This document shows, piece after piece, positions 39,378 to 47,540 of a stretch of 64,000 nt of DNA (its first letter is position 1; each line of letters starts with the position of its first letter). Source of the DNA: JBGPLJ01 sp035644395 (GTDB lineage: Bacteria; Pseudomonadota; Gammaproteobacteria; Steroidobacterales; Steroidobacteraceae); NCBI GenBank assembly GCA_035644395.1, contig DASQOR010000018.1, positions 1 through 64,000 on the forward strand, in the 5' to 3' direction. A program made the translations under genes and the position numbers. A model generated the notes under the pieces. That model was not told the origin of the DNA. It was given only the letters and a program-made list of their open reading frames with translations, and did not search any database.

Positions 39378-41108
39378 TCAGAACGCGGATGCCGTCAGCG
39401 TCGCGTCGGAGCGCTTCCATGCGGCCAGATACCGCTTCTCGACACCCGCAGCGTCTGCGTTCTTGTGCTCCGCCCTGAGCGCCGCAGCGAGTCCATAAAG
39501 CGCCCAGCCGTTCTCCGGATTGCGCTTCAAGTCCTCGCGGTAGACGGTCTCGGCGTCGGCGGCCTTGCCGGCCTTCAGCAGCTGGGCGCCCAGCAGGTGG
39601 CGCGCGGGAAAAAACCAGTCGCTCGGCTCGTCGTATGAAAGCTTGTCCTCGCGCGCGACGGCATCGCGCAGCAGCTTCACGGCGTCGTCGGGCCGCTGGT
39701 CGGCATCCGCGATGCGCGCCTTCAGGATGTCGATGGCGAGGTCGAGCAGGTCACGCGCCGTATTGAATCCTGCCGGTGCCTCGGCCGGCGTCGATTCCCT
39801 GAGATGCTGCAGGCGCGCCAACGTGGCTATCGCTTCGTCGATTCGACCCTTTGCGGCAAGCGCGACACCGCGGCCGTAGAGATAGCCGCCGGTCGCCGCC
39901 GGCATCTTGGCGCTCGGGGCGGGCATCGCGATCATCTCGTCCCATAGCCCGAAGCGCACATTGGCGCTGTATTCCTCCGTCAGCGGCCAGTCGAATCCCG
40001 GCATCGCAAGGATCAGCTCGTCGGAGACAGCCGCGCGCATCTTCTTGACGGCATCGAGCGTTTCGGCCTGCCGGCCCTCCATGGCCGCGGAGAAGGCCAG
40101 GAACTGGTAGTTGTGCGCCGTGTACATCGAGTAGTAGTCGGGTGGCGTCGCCTTCGCGTAGTAGGCGACGTCCGCGCTCGCCCCCTTGCGGTTGGCTTCA
40201 GCGGCGTCCTCATAGCGGCCGACCCGCTGCATGATGTGCGCCGGCATGTGCACGAGATGGCCGGCCGCCGGCATCATGTCGCGCAATCGCTCGGCCGCAG
40301 CGACCGCCTTTTCCGGATGTGGCGAGGCTTCCATCGCATGCACGTAGTAATGGTTCGCGCCCGGGTGGCGCGGATCGCGCTTCAACACCGACTCCAGCGT
40401 CGCGAGGATTTCCTCCGTGCCTTCCTCGGGCTTGCCGTCCGGCAGCCACAACTTCCAGGCGTGCACGTTCATCAGCGACTCGGCGTACAGCGTCTGCACA
40501 TCCAGATCGGCCGGGTACGCGGTCGCGATGTCCTTCATGGCCTGCGCGTAGTCGATGAGCACCGGCGTCAGGTTGCCGGGATCGAGCGGTTGGGCGGACG
40601 GGTAACGTTTGGCAAGAGCTCCGATGAGTGCATGCTCCACGGGCGTCGTGTGCGAACTGTTCTGCCGGGCACCCTGCAGCGCCGCCGCCGCGACCCTGGC
40701 CCTCGGCGCGGCCATCATCGGCACGTTGTAGTTCGGGCCGACGGCGAGCGCGACGCCCCAGTAACAGATCGCGCATTGCGGATCGAGCTCGGTCGCCTTC
40801 GCGAACGAGCGCGTCGCCTCGTCGTGATTGAAGGCCCAGAGGAAGCGCATCCCCTGGTCGAAGTACTGCTGCGCCTCAGCCGATTCGGTCGTGGCCTTGC
40901 GGTGGAAATTGCCGAGACCGTCGAACAGCTGTGCGCCTTTCGCCCAATCGGCCACGGTCCCTGGCACATGGGCCATGACGTGTTGATCGGGGGCGGGGGG
41001 CGCAGGCGCGGCGGGCGCACTTTGCGCCATCGGTTGCTTGGCGGATCCGCCGCAACCGGCAAGTGTGAGCATCGAGACCCAGACCAGAACGACGAGCTTG
41101 CGCTGCAT
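39378..41108 (-). CDS. TPR-repeat lipoprotein
   Basis: The 576-residue protein has a lipoprotein signal with lipobox LTLAGC (Cys about residue 19), a proline/alanine-rich linker, then helical repeats of the TPR type. Clear units are HDEATRSFAKATELDPQCAI near the start, PEKAVAAAERLRDMMPAAGH in the middle and NAETVYREDLKRNPENGWAL-like segments near the end. There is no catalytic motif. Such proteins are scaffolds at the inner face of the outer membrane or in the periplasm. It converges with glucokinase (19-base gap) and diverges from the small DMT gene. A role in the sugar locus is not supported by its orientation. Confidence 0.8.
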   Translation of the reverse strand: MQRKLVVLVWVSMLTLAGCGGSAKQPMAQSAPAAPAPPAPDQHVMAHVPGTVADWAKGAQLFDGLGNFHRKATTESAEAQQYFDQGMRFLWAFNHDEATRSFAKATELDPQCAICYWGVALAVGPNYNVPMMAAPRARVAAAALQGARQNSSHTTPVEHALIGALAKRYPSAQPLDPGNLTPVLIDYAQAMKDIATAYPADLDVQTLYAESLMNVHAWKLWLPDGKPEEGTEEILATLESVLKRDPRHPGANHYYVHAMEASPHPEKAVAAAERLRDMMPAAGHLVHMPAHIMQRVGRYEDAAEANRKGASADVAYYAKATPPDYYSMYTAHNYQFLAFSAAMEGRQAETLDAVKKMRAAVSDELILAMPGFDWPLTEEYSANVRFGLWDEMIAMPAPSAKMPAATGGYLYGRGVALAAKGRIDEAIATLARLQHLRESTPAEAPAGFNTARDLLDLAIDILKARIADADQRPDDAVKLLRDAVAREDKLSYDEPSDWFFPARHLLGAQLLKAGKAADAETVYREDLKRNPENGWALYGLAAALRAEHKNADAAGVEKRYLAAWKRSDATLTASAF

Positions 41109-41226
41109 ATCGATCCCCCCCTGTTCCATGTCTCCCGGGGCTGTCCCGGCGCGGACTCTAGCGCTACCGCCGTCAATATGCGATTAACCTTCGGGCTTCG
41201 GCCGACCGGTAGGAAGGGGAGGTCTC

Positions 41227-41649
41227 ATGCTGTTCGTCTGGCTAGGCACCGCCGTCGTCGCGACGGTTGCCTATCACCTCGTTCTCAAGCTCACGCCGGC
41301 TGGGGCGAATCCCTTGCTCTCGCTCACGGTGACCTATGTGCTTGTCACCACCGCATTCGCGTCGCTCTACGCAGTGATGTCCGGCGGTGTCCCGCTGCGG
41401 GAGTCCTTGCACGCGCTCAACTGGACTGCGGTGGTGCTCGGTGTCTCCATCGTGGGACTCGATTTCGGATTCCTCATGCTGTACCGCTCGGGATTCGACG
41501 TGAGCCTCGGCCAGCTCGTCACACAGTCGGCCGGGGCACTGGTGCTACTGCTCGTGGGTGTGGCGTTTTTTCAGGAGAAGCTGTCGCTCGCCAACGTCGC
41601 AGGCATCGTGCTCTGCGTCGCCGGACTTTGGCTGGTCAGCCGACGGTGA
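41227..41649 (+). CDS. Small DMT/EamA-like membrane protein
   Basis: The 140-residue protein has four hydrophobic segments and one EamA-type half: MLFVWLGTAVVATVAYHLVL at the start, then SLTVTYVLVTTAFASLYAVM, ALNWTAVVLGVSIVGLDFGF and the typical ending LLVGVAFFQEKLSLANVAGI followed by CVAGLWLVSRR. EamA transporters usually have two such halves, so this may work as a dimer, like small multidrug resistance proteins. The substrate is unknown. The start is supported by AGGAAGGGGAGG a few bases upstream. Confidence 0.75.
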   Translation: MLFVWLGTAVVATVAYHLVLKLTPAGANPLLSLTVTYVLVTTAFASLYAVMSGGVPLRESLHALNWTAVVLGVSIVGLDFGFLMLYRSGFDVSLGQLVTQSAGALVLLLVGVAFFQEKLSLANVAGIVLCVAGLWLVSRR

Positions 41650-41674
41650 CCCGCCCCATGGCCGCCGCAATGGC

Positions 41675-42499
41675 TTATTGCTGTTGCGCCTGCGCCGCGG
41701 ATGTCGCCACCGACACCGCGACCTGCATCCGTTCCTGGCCGCCGCCATGTCTCACGCCGCGAATCGGCGCCGAATCGAGATAGTCGCGTCCAACCGCCAG
41801 GCGGCAGTGGCGCGCTCCGGCTGAGCTGCGGTGCGTAATGTCGAGACTCAGCCAGCCCTCATCCTCGCCGAGCCAGGCGTCGGCCCAGGCGTGGCTTGCC
41901 ACCTCACCGATGTCGCCTGCATGAAAGTAGCCGCTGACGTAGCGCGCTGGAATGTTTCCGGCGCGACAGCAGGCGATGAACGCGTGCGCCTGGTCCTGGC
42001 ACACTCCTTCGCCGCGTGCGAAAACGGTTGCGGCGTCGTCGCTTACATCCGTCGAGCCCCGCCGGTAGCGGATGACCTCGCACAGCGCCTCGTTGAGGCG
42101 CACCAGCCGCTCACGCAATGGCGCGCCGCCCGCCAGGTGCTGACCGGCGAATTCACGCAACGGTTTGTCGGTCCGGGTGAGCCGCGTCGGCGCGAGATAC
42201 GCGAACGGCGACAGGGGTCCTTCATCCGGCATCTGCGGCGTGCCGCTGTCGCCCGTGTCGACGATTCCCTGCACGACAATTGAAAGCTCCCGATGCGGCT
42301 CTTCCAGCGTCAGCAGGTGCGTGATGTTGCCGTATGCGTCGACCTGTTCGAGTTGCCGCCCGGGCGCCTGAATCCGCCAGGCTAGCGGCCGCTGGCCCGG
42401 ATCGCGACGTGGCGTCAGGCGCAGGCTTTGAATCGAGTACTTGAGCGGGTGCTCGTAGCGGTAGGTCGTTTCGTGGCGGATGTGCAGTTGCATGGTCAT
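41675..42499 (-). CDS. Transglutaminase-like cysteine protein
   Basis: The 274-residue protein has an N-terminal beta domain (LHIRHETTYRYEHPLKYSIQ) and a transglutaminase core with the triad Cys167 (EGVCQDQAHAF), His203 (SHAWADAW) and Asp220 (WLSLDITH). Members may act as peptidases or amidases rather than crosslinkers. The ATG at 42499 overlaps the stop of the alpha-E gene by four bases. It is the last gene of an ATP-grasp/alpha-E/transglutaminase operon found in many bacteria. The C-terminal tail (MQVAVSVATSAAQAQQQ) is typical of these proteins. The pathway is unknown, but peptide ligation is a plausible theme. Confidence 0.87.
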   Translation of the reverse strand: MTMQLHIRHETTYRYEHPLKYSIQSLRLTPRRDPGQRPLAWRIQAPGRQLEQVDAYGNITHLLTLEEPHRELSIVVQGIVDTGDSGTPQMPDEGPLSPFAYLAPTRLTRTDKPLREFAGQHLAGGAPLRERLVRLNEALCEVIRYRRGSTDVSDDAATVFARGEGVCQDQAHAFIACCRAGNIPARYVSGYFHAGDIGEVASHAWADAWLGEDEGWLSLDITHRSSAGARHCRLAVGRDYLDSAPIRGVRHGGGQERMQVAVSVATSAAQAQQQ

Positions 42500-43440
42500 T
42501 CTCCGACGGGAACCAGGAAGTCCTGCGCGATGCGGTCGGCGAGATCGTTGAGGCGCGCAAGGAAGCTCACGAGAAAGCGCTGCGTGCCGGTACGCGTGAG
42601 ATCGTCCAGACGACCGAAATGCAATTGCGCCTGCAGTTCGCCGGCGCGGCGCTCCGTCTCGCGCGACTGCTCGTTCGCGACCGCTGCGAGTCCCGAGTGC
42701 AACTCGTTCATCGAGCGTCGCAGCGAACGGGGCAGCTCCGCGTGCAGGACGAGCAATTCCGTCACCCGCCAGGGCGTCACGGCGTCGCGGTAGACCTTGC
42801 GGTAGACCTCGAACGCGGACAGGGAGCGCAGGAGTATTGTCCACGCATTGAGATCCGCGCTAGCCGCATCGACGGACGGCGGCTCGATCGACGATGGGAG
42901 CCGCGCCAGCAACATGCGCGCCGTGGCATCCGCGCGCTCGAGAAACGTGCCGATGCGGGTGAAGCGAAACGCTTCATCGCGCAGCATCGTCCCAAGCGTG
43001 ACTCCACGCCAGAGATTCGAACGGTCCTTCACCCATTCGAGGAAATCGCCAACGCCGCCCTCCGTCGACCCCGCACGGTAACGACGGGCTTCGAGCCACG
43101 TTGCGTTGATGGTTTCCCACATCTCCGACGTGATCGATCCGCGCACGGCGCGCGCGTTCTCGCGGGCCTGCCGCAGCACGCTCACGATGCTGCCGGCGTG
43201 CTCGCGGTCAAAGCAGAGAAACTCGAATGCCGCGCGCGGTTCGATCGCGCCATGTTTCGACTCGTAGGCCGAGAGGAGCCCGAGTGCATTCAGCATCGCC
43301 TCCCAGTCGCGGACGAGCACCTCGGGCGCATGCGGCAGCAATTCGTGGCGATACCTCGCGTCGAGCATGCGCGCCAGATTCTCGGCGCGTTCGATGGAGC
43401 GCGACATCCAGTAGAGGTGATCGGCGGTGCGGCTCAACAT
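42496..43440 (-). CDS. Alpha-E domain protein
   Basis: The 314-residue helical protein carries the family start MLSRTADHLYWMSRSIERAE followed by NLARMLDARYRHELLP. Internal segments are REHAGSIVSVLRQARENARA, RGSITSEMWETINATWLEAR and ARMLLARLPSSIEP. No catalytic residues are known for this family; it always occurs with circularly permuted ATP-grasp and transglutaminase genes. The ATG at 43440 is preferred; a GTG three bases upstream would overlap the previous stop by four bases. It probably forms part of a complex with its neighbours. Confidence 0.85.
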   Translation of the reverse strand: MLSRTADHLYWMSRSIERAENLARMLDARYRHELLPHAPEVLVRDWEAMLNALGLLSAYESKHGAIEPRAAFEFLCFDREHAGSIVSVLRQARENARAVRGSITSEMWETINATWLEARRYRAGSTEGGVGDFLEWVKDRSNLWRGVTLGTMLRDEAFRFTRIGTFLERADATARMLLARLPSSIEPPSVDAASADLNAWTILLRSLSAFEVYRKVYRDAVTPWRVTELLVLHAELPRSLRRSMNELHSGLAAVANEQSRETERRAGELQAQLHFGRLDDLTRTGTQRFLVSFLARLNDLADRIAQDFLVPVGE

Positions 43441-44852
43441 CACGTGTTCAACACCCAGGTGTCCTTGGTGCCGCCGCCTTGCGAGGAATTGACGACCAGC
43501 GAGCCTTCACGGAGCGCAACCCGCGTGAGGCCGCCCGGAACGATCGTGATGTCGGCTCCCGAGAGCACGAACGGCCTCAAGTCCACGTGGCGCGGCGCAA
43601 GACTGGCTTCGACGAACGTTGGACAGGTCGAAAGGGCGATCGTCGGCTGGGCGACATAGGACTCGGGCCGCGCGCGGATCCGGGCGCGGAATTCGTCGAG
43701 CTCCGCGCGGGTCGCCGCAGGACCGATCAGCATGCCGTAGCCGCCGGCGCCGTGAACCTCCTTCACCACGAGCTTGGCAAGGTTCGCGAGCACGTATTCG
43801 CAATCGTCCGGGCGCCGCAGGATCCATGTCGGCACGTTCGCAATGAGCGGTTCTTCGCCAAGATAGAACCGGATCATGTCGGGCACGTACGGGTAGATCG
43901 ACTTGTCGTCCGCGACACCCGTGCCGATGGCATTCGCCACGGTGACGCGGCCAGCGCGATACACGGACAACAGGCCCGGCACGCCGAGCATCGAATCCGG
44001 GCGGAAGGCGAGGGGGTCGAGAAAATCGTCATCGAGGCGCCGGTAGATCACGTCGACTCGACGTGGGCCGCGCGTCGTCCGCATGTACACCGCATCGTCG
44101 TGCACAAAGAGGTCCTGCCCCTCGACCAGTTCGATGCCCATCTGCTGCGCCAGAAACGCGTGTTCGAAGTAAGCGCTGTTTTGCGCGCCCGGCGTCAGCA
44201 GCACGACGGTCGGCGCGTCGACGCCGATGGGAGCGACGCTGCGGAGGTTTTCGAGCAGCTGGTCGGGATACTGCTCGACCGGCGCGATGGAGTGGCGCGC
44301 GAACAGTTCCGGAAAGAGCCGCATCATCATCTTGCGGTTTTCGAGCATGTAGGAAACGCCCGAAGGGACCCGCAGATTGTCCTCGAGAACGTGGAAGCCG
44401 CCGCTGTCGGACCGCACGACGTCGATACCTGCGACGTGTGCGTAAATGCCACCGGGGACCTCGATGCCCTGCATCTCGGGCCGGTATTGGGCGTTGCCGA
44501 GCACCTGTTCCGCCGGCACGCGTTTCGCGCGCAGGATGTCCTGCTCGTGATAGATGTCGTGGATGAAGGCGTTCAAGGCGCGGACGCGCTGCTTCAGGCC
44601 TTTCTCGAGGGCGCGCCATTCGTCGATGGGCACGACGCGCGGCATCACGTCGAAGGGAATCAGCCGCTCCATGCCTTCGTGCTCGCCATCGATGGCAAAC
44701 GTAATGCCGACGCGATGAAACAGCGAATCCGCCTCGGCACGTTTGCGGCTCAGCCGCTCTTCAGCCTGCTCCGCCAGCCATTCGGCATAGCGCGCGTAGT
44801 GCGGACGATACGATCCGTCCGGCAGCTGCATTTCGTTGAAAGCGGCGCCCAT
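43440..44852 (-). CDS. Circularly permuted type 2 ATP-grasp protein
   Basis: The 470-residue protein has the N-terminus FNEMQLPDGSYRPHYARYAE, the HDIYHEQDILRAKRVPAE region and the ATP-grasp elements GFHVLEDNLRVPSGVSYMLE, then LVVKEVHGAGGYGMLIG and TRVALREGSLVVNSSQGGGT. ATP-grasp enzymes join carboxylates to amines or thiols through an acyl phosphate. The ATG at 44852 matches homologues; one at 44873 adds seven residues. It is first in the operon with alpha-E and transglutaminase genes, all joined by overlapping stop/start codons. The product of the pathway is not known. Confidence 0.87.
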   Translation of the reverse strand: MGAAFNEMQLPDGSYRPHYARYAEWLAEQAEERLSRKRAEADSLFHRVGITFAIDGEHEGMERLIPFDVMPRVVPIDEWRALEKGLKQRVRALNAFIHDIYHEQDILRAKRVPAEQVLGNAQYRPEMQGIEVPGGIYAHVAGIDVVRSDSGGFHVLEDNLRVPSGVSYMLENRKMMMRLFPELFARHSIAPVEQYPDQLLENLRSVAPIGVDAPTVVLLTPGAQNSAYFEHAFLAQQMGIELVEGQDLFVHDDAVYMRTTRGPRRVDVIYRRLDDDFLDPLAFRPDSMLGVPGLLSVYRAGRVTVANAIGTGVADDKSIYPYVPDMIRFYLGEEPLIANVPTWILRRPDDCEYVLANLAKLVVKEVHGAGGYGMLIGPAATRAELDEFRARIRARPESYVAQPTIALSTCPTFVEASLAPRHVDLRPFVLSGADITIVPGGLTRVALREGSLVVNSSQGGGTKDTWVLNT

Positions 44853-45101
44853 GTCCCCCCACAGCCTGACCATCGCAGGCGACGTTGCGAATGCCGTGCC
44901 ATCGGGCGAGGTCGCCGGATTTCAGTGGGTTAGGTGGCCTCGGGCGTCATTTACGCACCAGGACAGGCCGCATCGGGGATCGCAGCCGCCCCGAAGCAGT
45001 GCAGGCATCCCGTTTTCCGCGGAGCCGTGTAAACTACGCGCCCTTCGCGGGGACCGGCGAAGCCCAAGTCCCTGATTAGAAGAACGATTGTCGGCGGCGA
45101 C

Positions 45102-45178
45102 GCGCCTGTAGCTCAGTTGGATAGAGTACCTGGCTACGAACCAGGGGGTCGGGAGTTCGAATCTCTCCAGGCGCGCCA
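45102..45178 (+). tRNA. tRNA-Arg (anticodon ACG), CCA encoded
   Basis: GCGCCTG pairs with CAGGCGC in the acceptor stem, the anticodon loop CTACGAA presents ACG, the T-arm is GGGAGTTCGAATCTCTC with G-T pairing, and CCA is encoded. It reads CGT (and CGC/CGA after A34 deamination). In E. coli tRNA-Arg(ACG) copies follow tRNA-Ser(GCT); here they are 40 kb apart. Confidence 0.96.
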
Positions 45179-45190
45179 TTTGAAACAAAA

Positions 45191-45217
45191 ACCCGGCCTC
45201 GCAGTCGAGAACCGGGT
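45191..45217 (+). terminator. Hairpin after tRNA-Arg
   Basis: ACCCGG and CCGGGT pair around an inner CTCG/CGAG stem with CAGT loop. There is no T-run after it on the plus strand. It could be a Rho-independent terminator of weak type or a processing signal for the tRNA precursor. Confidence 0.5.
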
Positions 45218-45261
45218 CGCCATTGTGATGTAAACCATCATCGGTTCATGGAGGTGCCCAA

Positions 45262-45879
45262 ATGAACCAGCCGCCAAGCGTTTTCATGAATTCGGTTTCG
45301 AAGCGCCGGATGTGCACGTCCATCGCAGTCATCAGCCTCGCACTGGGTGCTGCAACCCTGATCGGAGGCTGCGTATCACCCGCACCGCAACCCGCATCGA
45401 TGCGCGACCCGCAGGCGGATTTCCATGCCTACAAGACCTTCGGCTGGGATGCGGCTGCGAGTGGCAATGCGTCCGGTCAGCCGCTCTCCATCCTCGACAG
45501 CAATATTCGGGCGGCGATCGCGAATGACCTGAAGGGCAAGGGCTATGAGGAAGCGGCGGCGGGCACGGCCCCGGACCTCATCGTCAGCTTCGGGACCGCC
45601 CGTGCCGAGAAGGTCAAGAATAGTCCCGTGCGCATCGGTGTCGGTATGGGCAGTTGGGGCGGCAGCTCCGGCGGTTCCGTTGGTGTCAGCAGCTCGGGCG
45701 TCAAGAATGTCAACGAAGGCACCCTGGTCGTCCATGCCATCGACCGTGCGCGCAACGCCGAGGTGTGGACAGGGCACGTGTCGCGCGACCTGGGTCACGG
45801 CAATGTCGAACCGGCGCTGGTGCAAAACGCGGTCGCTGAGCTGTTGCGCGCATTCCCTGCGCATGGTGGCCAGCCGTGA
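45262..45879 (+). CDS. DUF4136-type lipoprotein
   Basis: The 205-residue protein has a signal region with lipobox LIGGC (Cys about residue 37), and the family pattern DFHAYKTFGWDAAA, NIRAAIANDLKGKGYEEA, APDLIVSFGTA, then GTLVVHAIDRARNAEVWTGH with a final ALVQNAVAELLRAFP. A glycine/serine-rich insert (GSWGGSSGGSVGVSSSG) is typical. It is expected in the outer membrane, periplasmic side; function is not known. GGAGGTG lies seven bases before the ATG. A bidirectional terminator separates it from the convergent HdeD gene. Confidence 0.85.
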   Translation: MNQPPSVFMNSVSKRRMCTSIAVISLALGAATLIGGCVSPAPQPASMRDPQADFHAYKTFGWDAAASGNASGQPLSILDSNIRAAIANDLKGKGYEEAAAGTAPDLIVSFGTARAEKVKNSPVRIGVGMGSWGGSSGGSVGVSSSGVKNVNEGTLVVHAIDRARNAEVWTGHVSRDLGHGNVEPALVQNAVAELLRAFPAHGGQP

Positions 45880-45895
45880 CTGGCAGTACGCAGTC

Positions 45896-45924
45896 AGAAA
45901 GCCCCGCCCCCTGCGGGGCTTTCT
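45896..45924. terminator. Bidirectional intrinsic terminator
   Basis: AGAAAGCCCCGC and GCGGGGCTTTCT form a perfect 12-base stem with a five-base loop, with T-rich ends on both strands. It ends both the lipoprotein gene and the convergent HdeD gene. Confidence 0.88.
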
Positions 45925-46452
45925 TCATAGACGCTTGAGAGTCGAGGCGAGCGTCACCAACGCGAGCCCGGTGCCGAGCAGATTGACGCCGACCAGGATG
46001 CCCACGGCCCACATGCCGGAAACGGGCCACTGGCCCCAGATCAGCGCACCGAGCAGAAACGACAGCAAGCCGCTTGCGAGGAGCCACACCCAGCCGTTGG
46101 CTGGCCGGTAGCGGAATGACACGACGATCTTGCAGATGCCTTCCGTCAGGAAATACCCGACCAGCAGCAAGGTCAGGAACGCCAGGCCGAAGAGCGGGCG
46201 GGCGATGACGGCGATTCCCGCGAGCGCCGTGACAACGCCGAGCACGAGACTGATCGTCTTCTCGATCGTCGTTTCGGCCCCGCGCACGCGCACGATGGCG
46301 ACAATGCCAGCGAGCAGCAAGATGATGCCGATCGCGATCACCACGGCGCTCCCGGCCACGGCGGGCATCAGCACCCCGGCGAAACCGAGGACGATCAGCA
46401 CGATCCCCAACGTATTCAGGTGCGCGATTCCAGATCGACTTTCTATGGTCAT
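45925..46452 (-). CDS. HdeD-family acid-resistance membrane protein
   Basis: The 175-residue protein has six hydrophobic segments in three pairs (LNTLGIVLIVLGFAGVLMPA, SAVVIAIGIILLLAGIVAIV, TISLVLGVVTALAGIAVIAR, GLAFLTLLLVGYFLTEGICK, WVWLLASGLLSFLLGALIWG, MWAVGILVGVNLLGTGLALV) matching the HdeD/DUF308 family. In E. coli HdeD contributes to acid resistance at high cell density, but the mechanism is not known. It is 43 bases downstream of the HAD hydrolase gene on the same strand and may be transcribed with it. Confidence 0.83.
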   Translation of the reverse strand: MTIESRSGIAHLNTLGIVLIVLGFAGVLMPAVAGSAVVIAIGIILLLAGIVAIVRVRGAETTIEKTISLVLGVVTALAGIAVIARPLFGLAFLTLLLVGYFLTEGICKIVVSFRYRPANGWVWLLASGLLSFLLGALIWGQWPVSGMWAVGILVGVNLLGTGLALVTLASTLKRL

Positions 46453-46495
46453 GCGCGTTCTCCTTGTAGTTGAGCCGGACCTGCGGTCCGCCCGC

Positions 46496-47464
46496 TCACG
46501 GAAAGATCTGCCGCCAGTCGTCCTTCACGCTGACGACCGACCAGCCTTTCGCCTTCGCCTCGTCGAGCCCTTTGTCGAGCTTGCCGATGTGTGACTGGCG
46601 GTCATACGCCCACTCGCGCACCGCGTCGGTGTGGTGGACATAGAGACAGAATCGCAGGCCGCTGCCGGCGGCCGTCCATTGCAGCATCTGCAGATCGCCG
46701 TCGGAGTTGCCGAATGCGGCGATCGGGCGGCGACCAATGTGCCGCTGGATGCCGACGGGCTTGCCTTCCTTGTCGTCGTTGAGCACGAGGTTCGGCAGCT
46801 TCACGATGACGGGATGGCCGTCGCGGTATTCGTACCGCAGTCCGCCGCTCGAGCCGACCACCTGCTCAGGCGGGACGCCATAGACGCGCTCCGTCCAGGG
46901 GCGCATGAATTCGATGCCTCCGCCCGAAACGATGAAGGTCTTGAACCCGTTCGCGCGCAGGTAGGCGAGGAGTTCGAGCATCGGTTGATAGACCATCGAC
47001 GTGAGGAGCTTTCCGGTCTTTGGATGCTTCGCCGTCTTGATCCAGTCGGTGACGGTCTTGTCGAATTCCTCGGTGGTCATCCCCGCATGCGTCGCGGCAA
47101 CCATCGCGACGATGCCTTTCTCGCCCGCGGCGGCGAGACCCTTCATGTCACCCTTGAGGATCGAAGCGAATGGCTCCTGGGTCTTCCATTCGGGATGCTT
47201 CGGCGCGAGCGCCTTGACGCGATCGATGGCGAACAGGGCCTGAAAATAGATGGGCTGCTCAGCCCAAAGCGTGCCGTCGTTGTCGAACGTCGCGATGCGT
47301 TCCGGTATCGGGACAAAGTTCGGCGAACCCGCCTTGGTCACCTGCTCCACGAAATGAACGATCGCCTGCTTCGGGGCCGTATCGCTCCAGGAGGGGAGCG
47401 GGTCGGCAGCGAATGCTTTCGTTGCCAGCAGGGCCGCGGTGATCAGGATCGCTGCATTCTTCAT
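46496..47464 (-). CDS. Exported HAD-superfamily hydrolase
   Basis: The 322-residue protein has a signal peptide (ILITAALLATKAFAADPL) and the HAD motif I FDNDGTLW (nucleophile D61, D63). Motif II lies near FKTFIVSGGGIEF, and motifs III/IV in RRPIAAFGNSDGDLQMLQW. It should be a periplasmic phosphatase-like enzyme. An insertion after motif I (AEQPIYFQALFAIDRVKALA) forms the cap. The substrate is unknown. An intrinsic terminator separates it from the upstream arylsulfatase, so it may have its own promoter. Confidence 0.85.
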   Translation of the reverse strand: MKNAAILITAALLATKAFAADPLPSWSDTAPKQAIVHFVEQVTKAGSPNFVPIPERIATFDNDGTLWAEQPIYFQALFAIDRVKALAPKHPEWKTQEPFASILKGDMKGLAAAGEKGIVAMVAATHAGMTTEEFDKTVTDWIKTAKHPKTGKLLTSMVYQPMLELLAYLRANGFKTFIVSGGGIEFMRPWTERVYGVPPEQVVGSSGGLRYEYRDGHPVIVKLPNLVLNDDKEGKPVGIQRHIGRRPIAAFGNSDGDLQMLQWTAAGSGLRFCLYVHHTDAVREWAYDRQSHIGKLDKGLDEAKAKGWSVVSVKDDWRQIFP

Positions 47465-47476
47465 GGTGTGTCCTCG

Positions 47477-47516
47477 AAAAAAAATTGGCCGCGCGCGGGG
47501 GCGTCCGCGCGCGGCC
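47477..47516 (-). terminator. Intrinsic terminator between arylsulfatase and HAD hydrolase genes
   Basis: On the minus strand GGCCGCGCGCG and CGCGCGCGGCC form an 11-base perfect stem followed by AATTTTTTTT. It is the clearest terminator in the window. The next gene on this strand starts 13 bases later, so it may act as a partial terminator or attenuator. Confidence 0.85.
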
Positions 47517-47540
47517 GGCTTGACTATCCTTCACCCGGCG

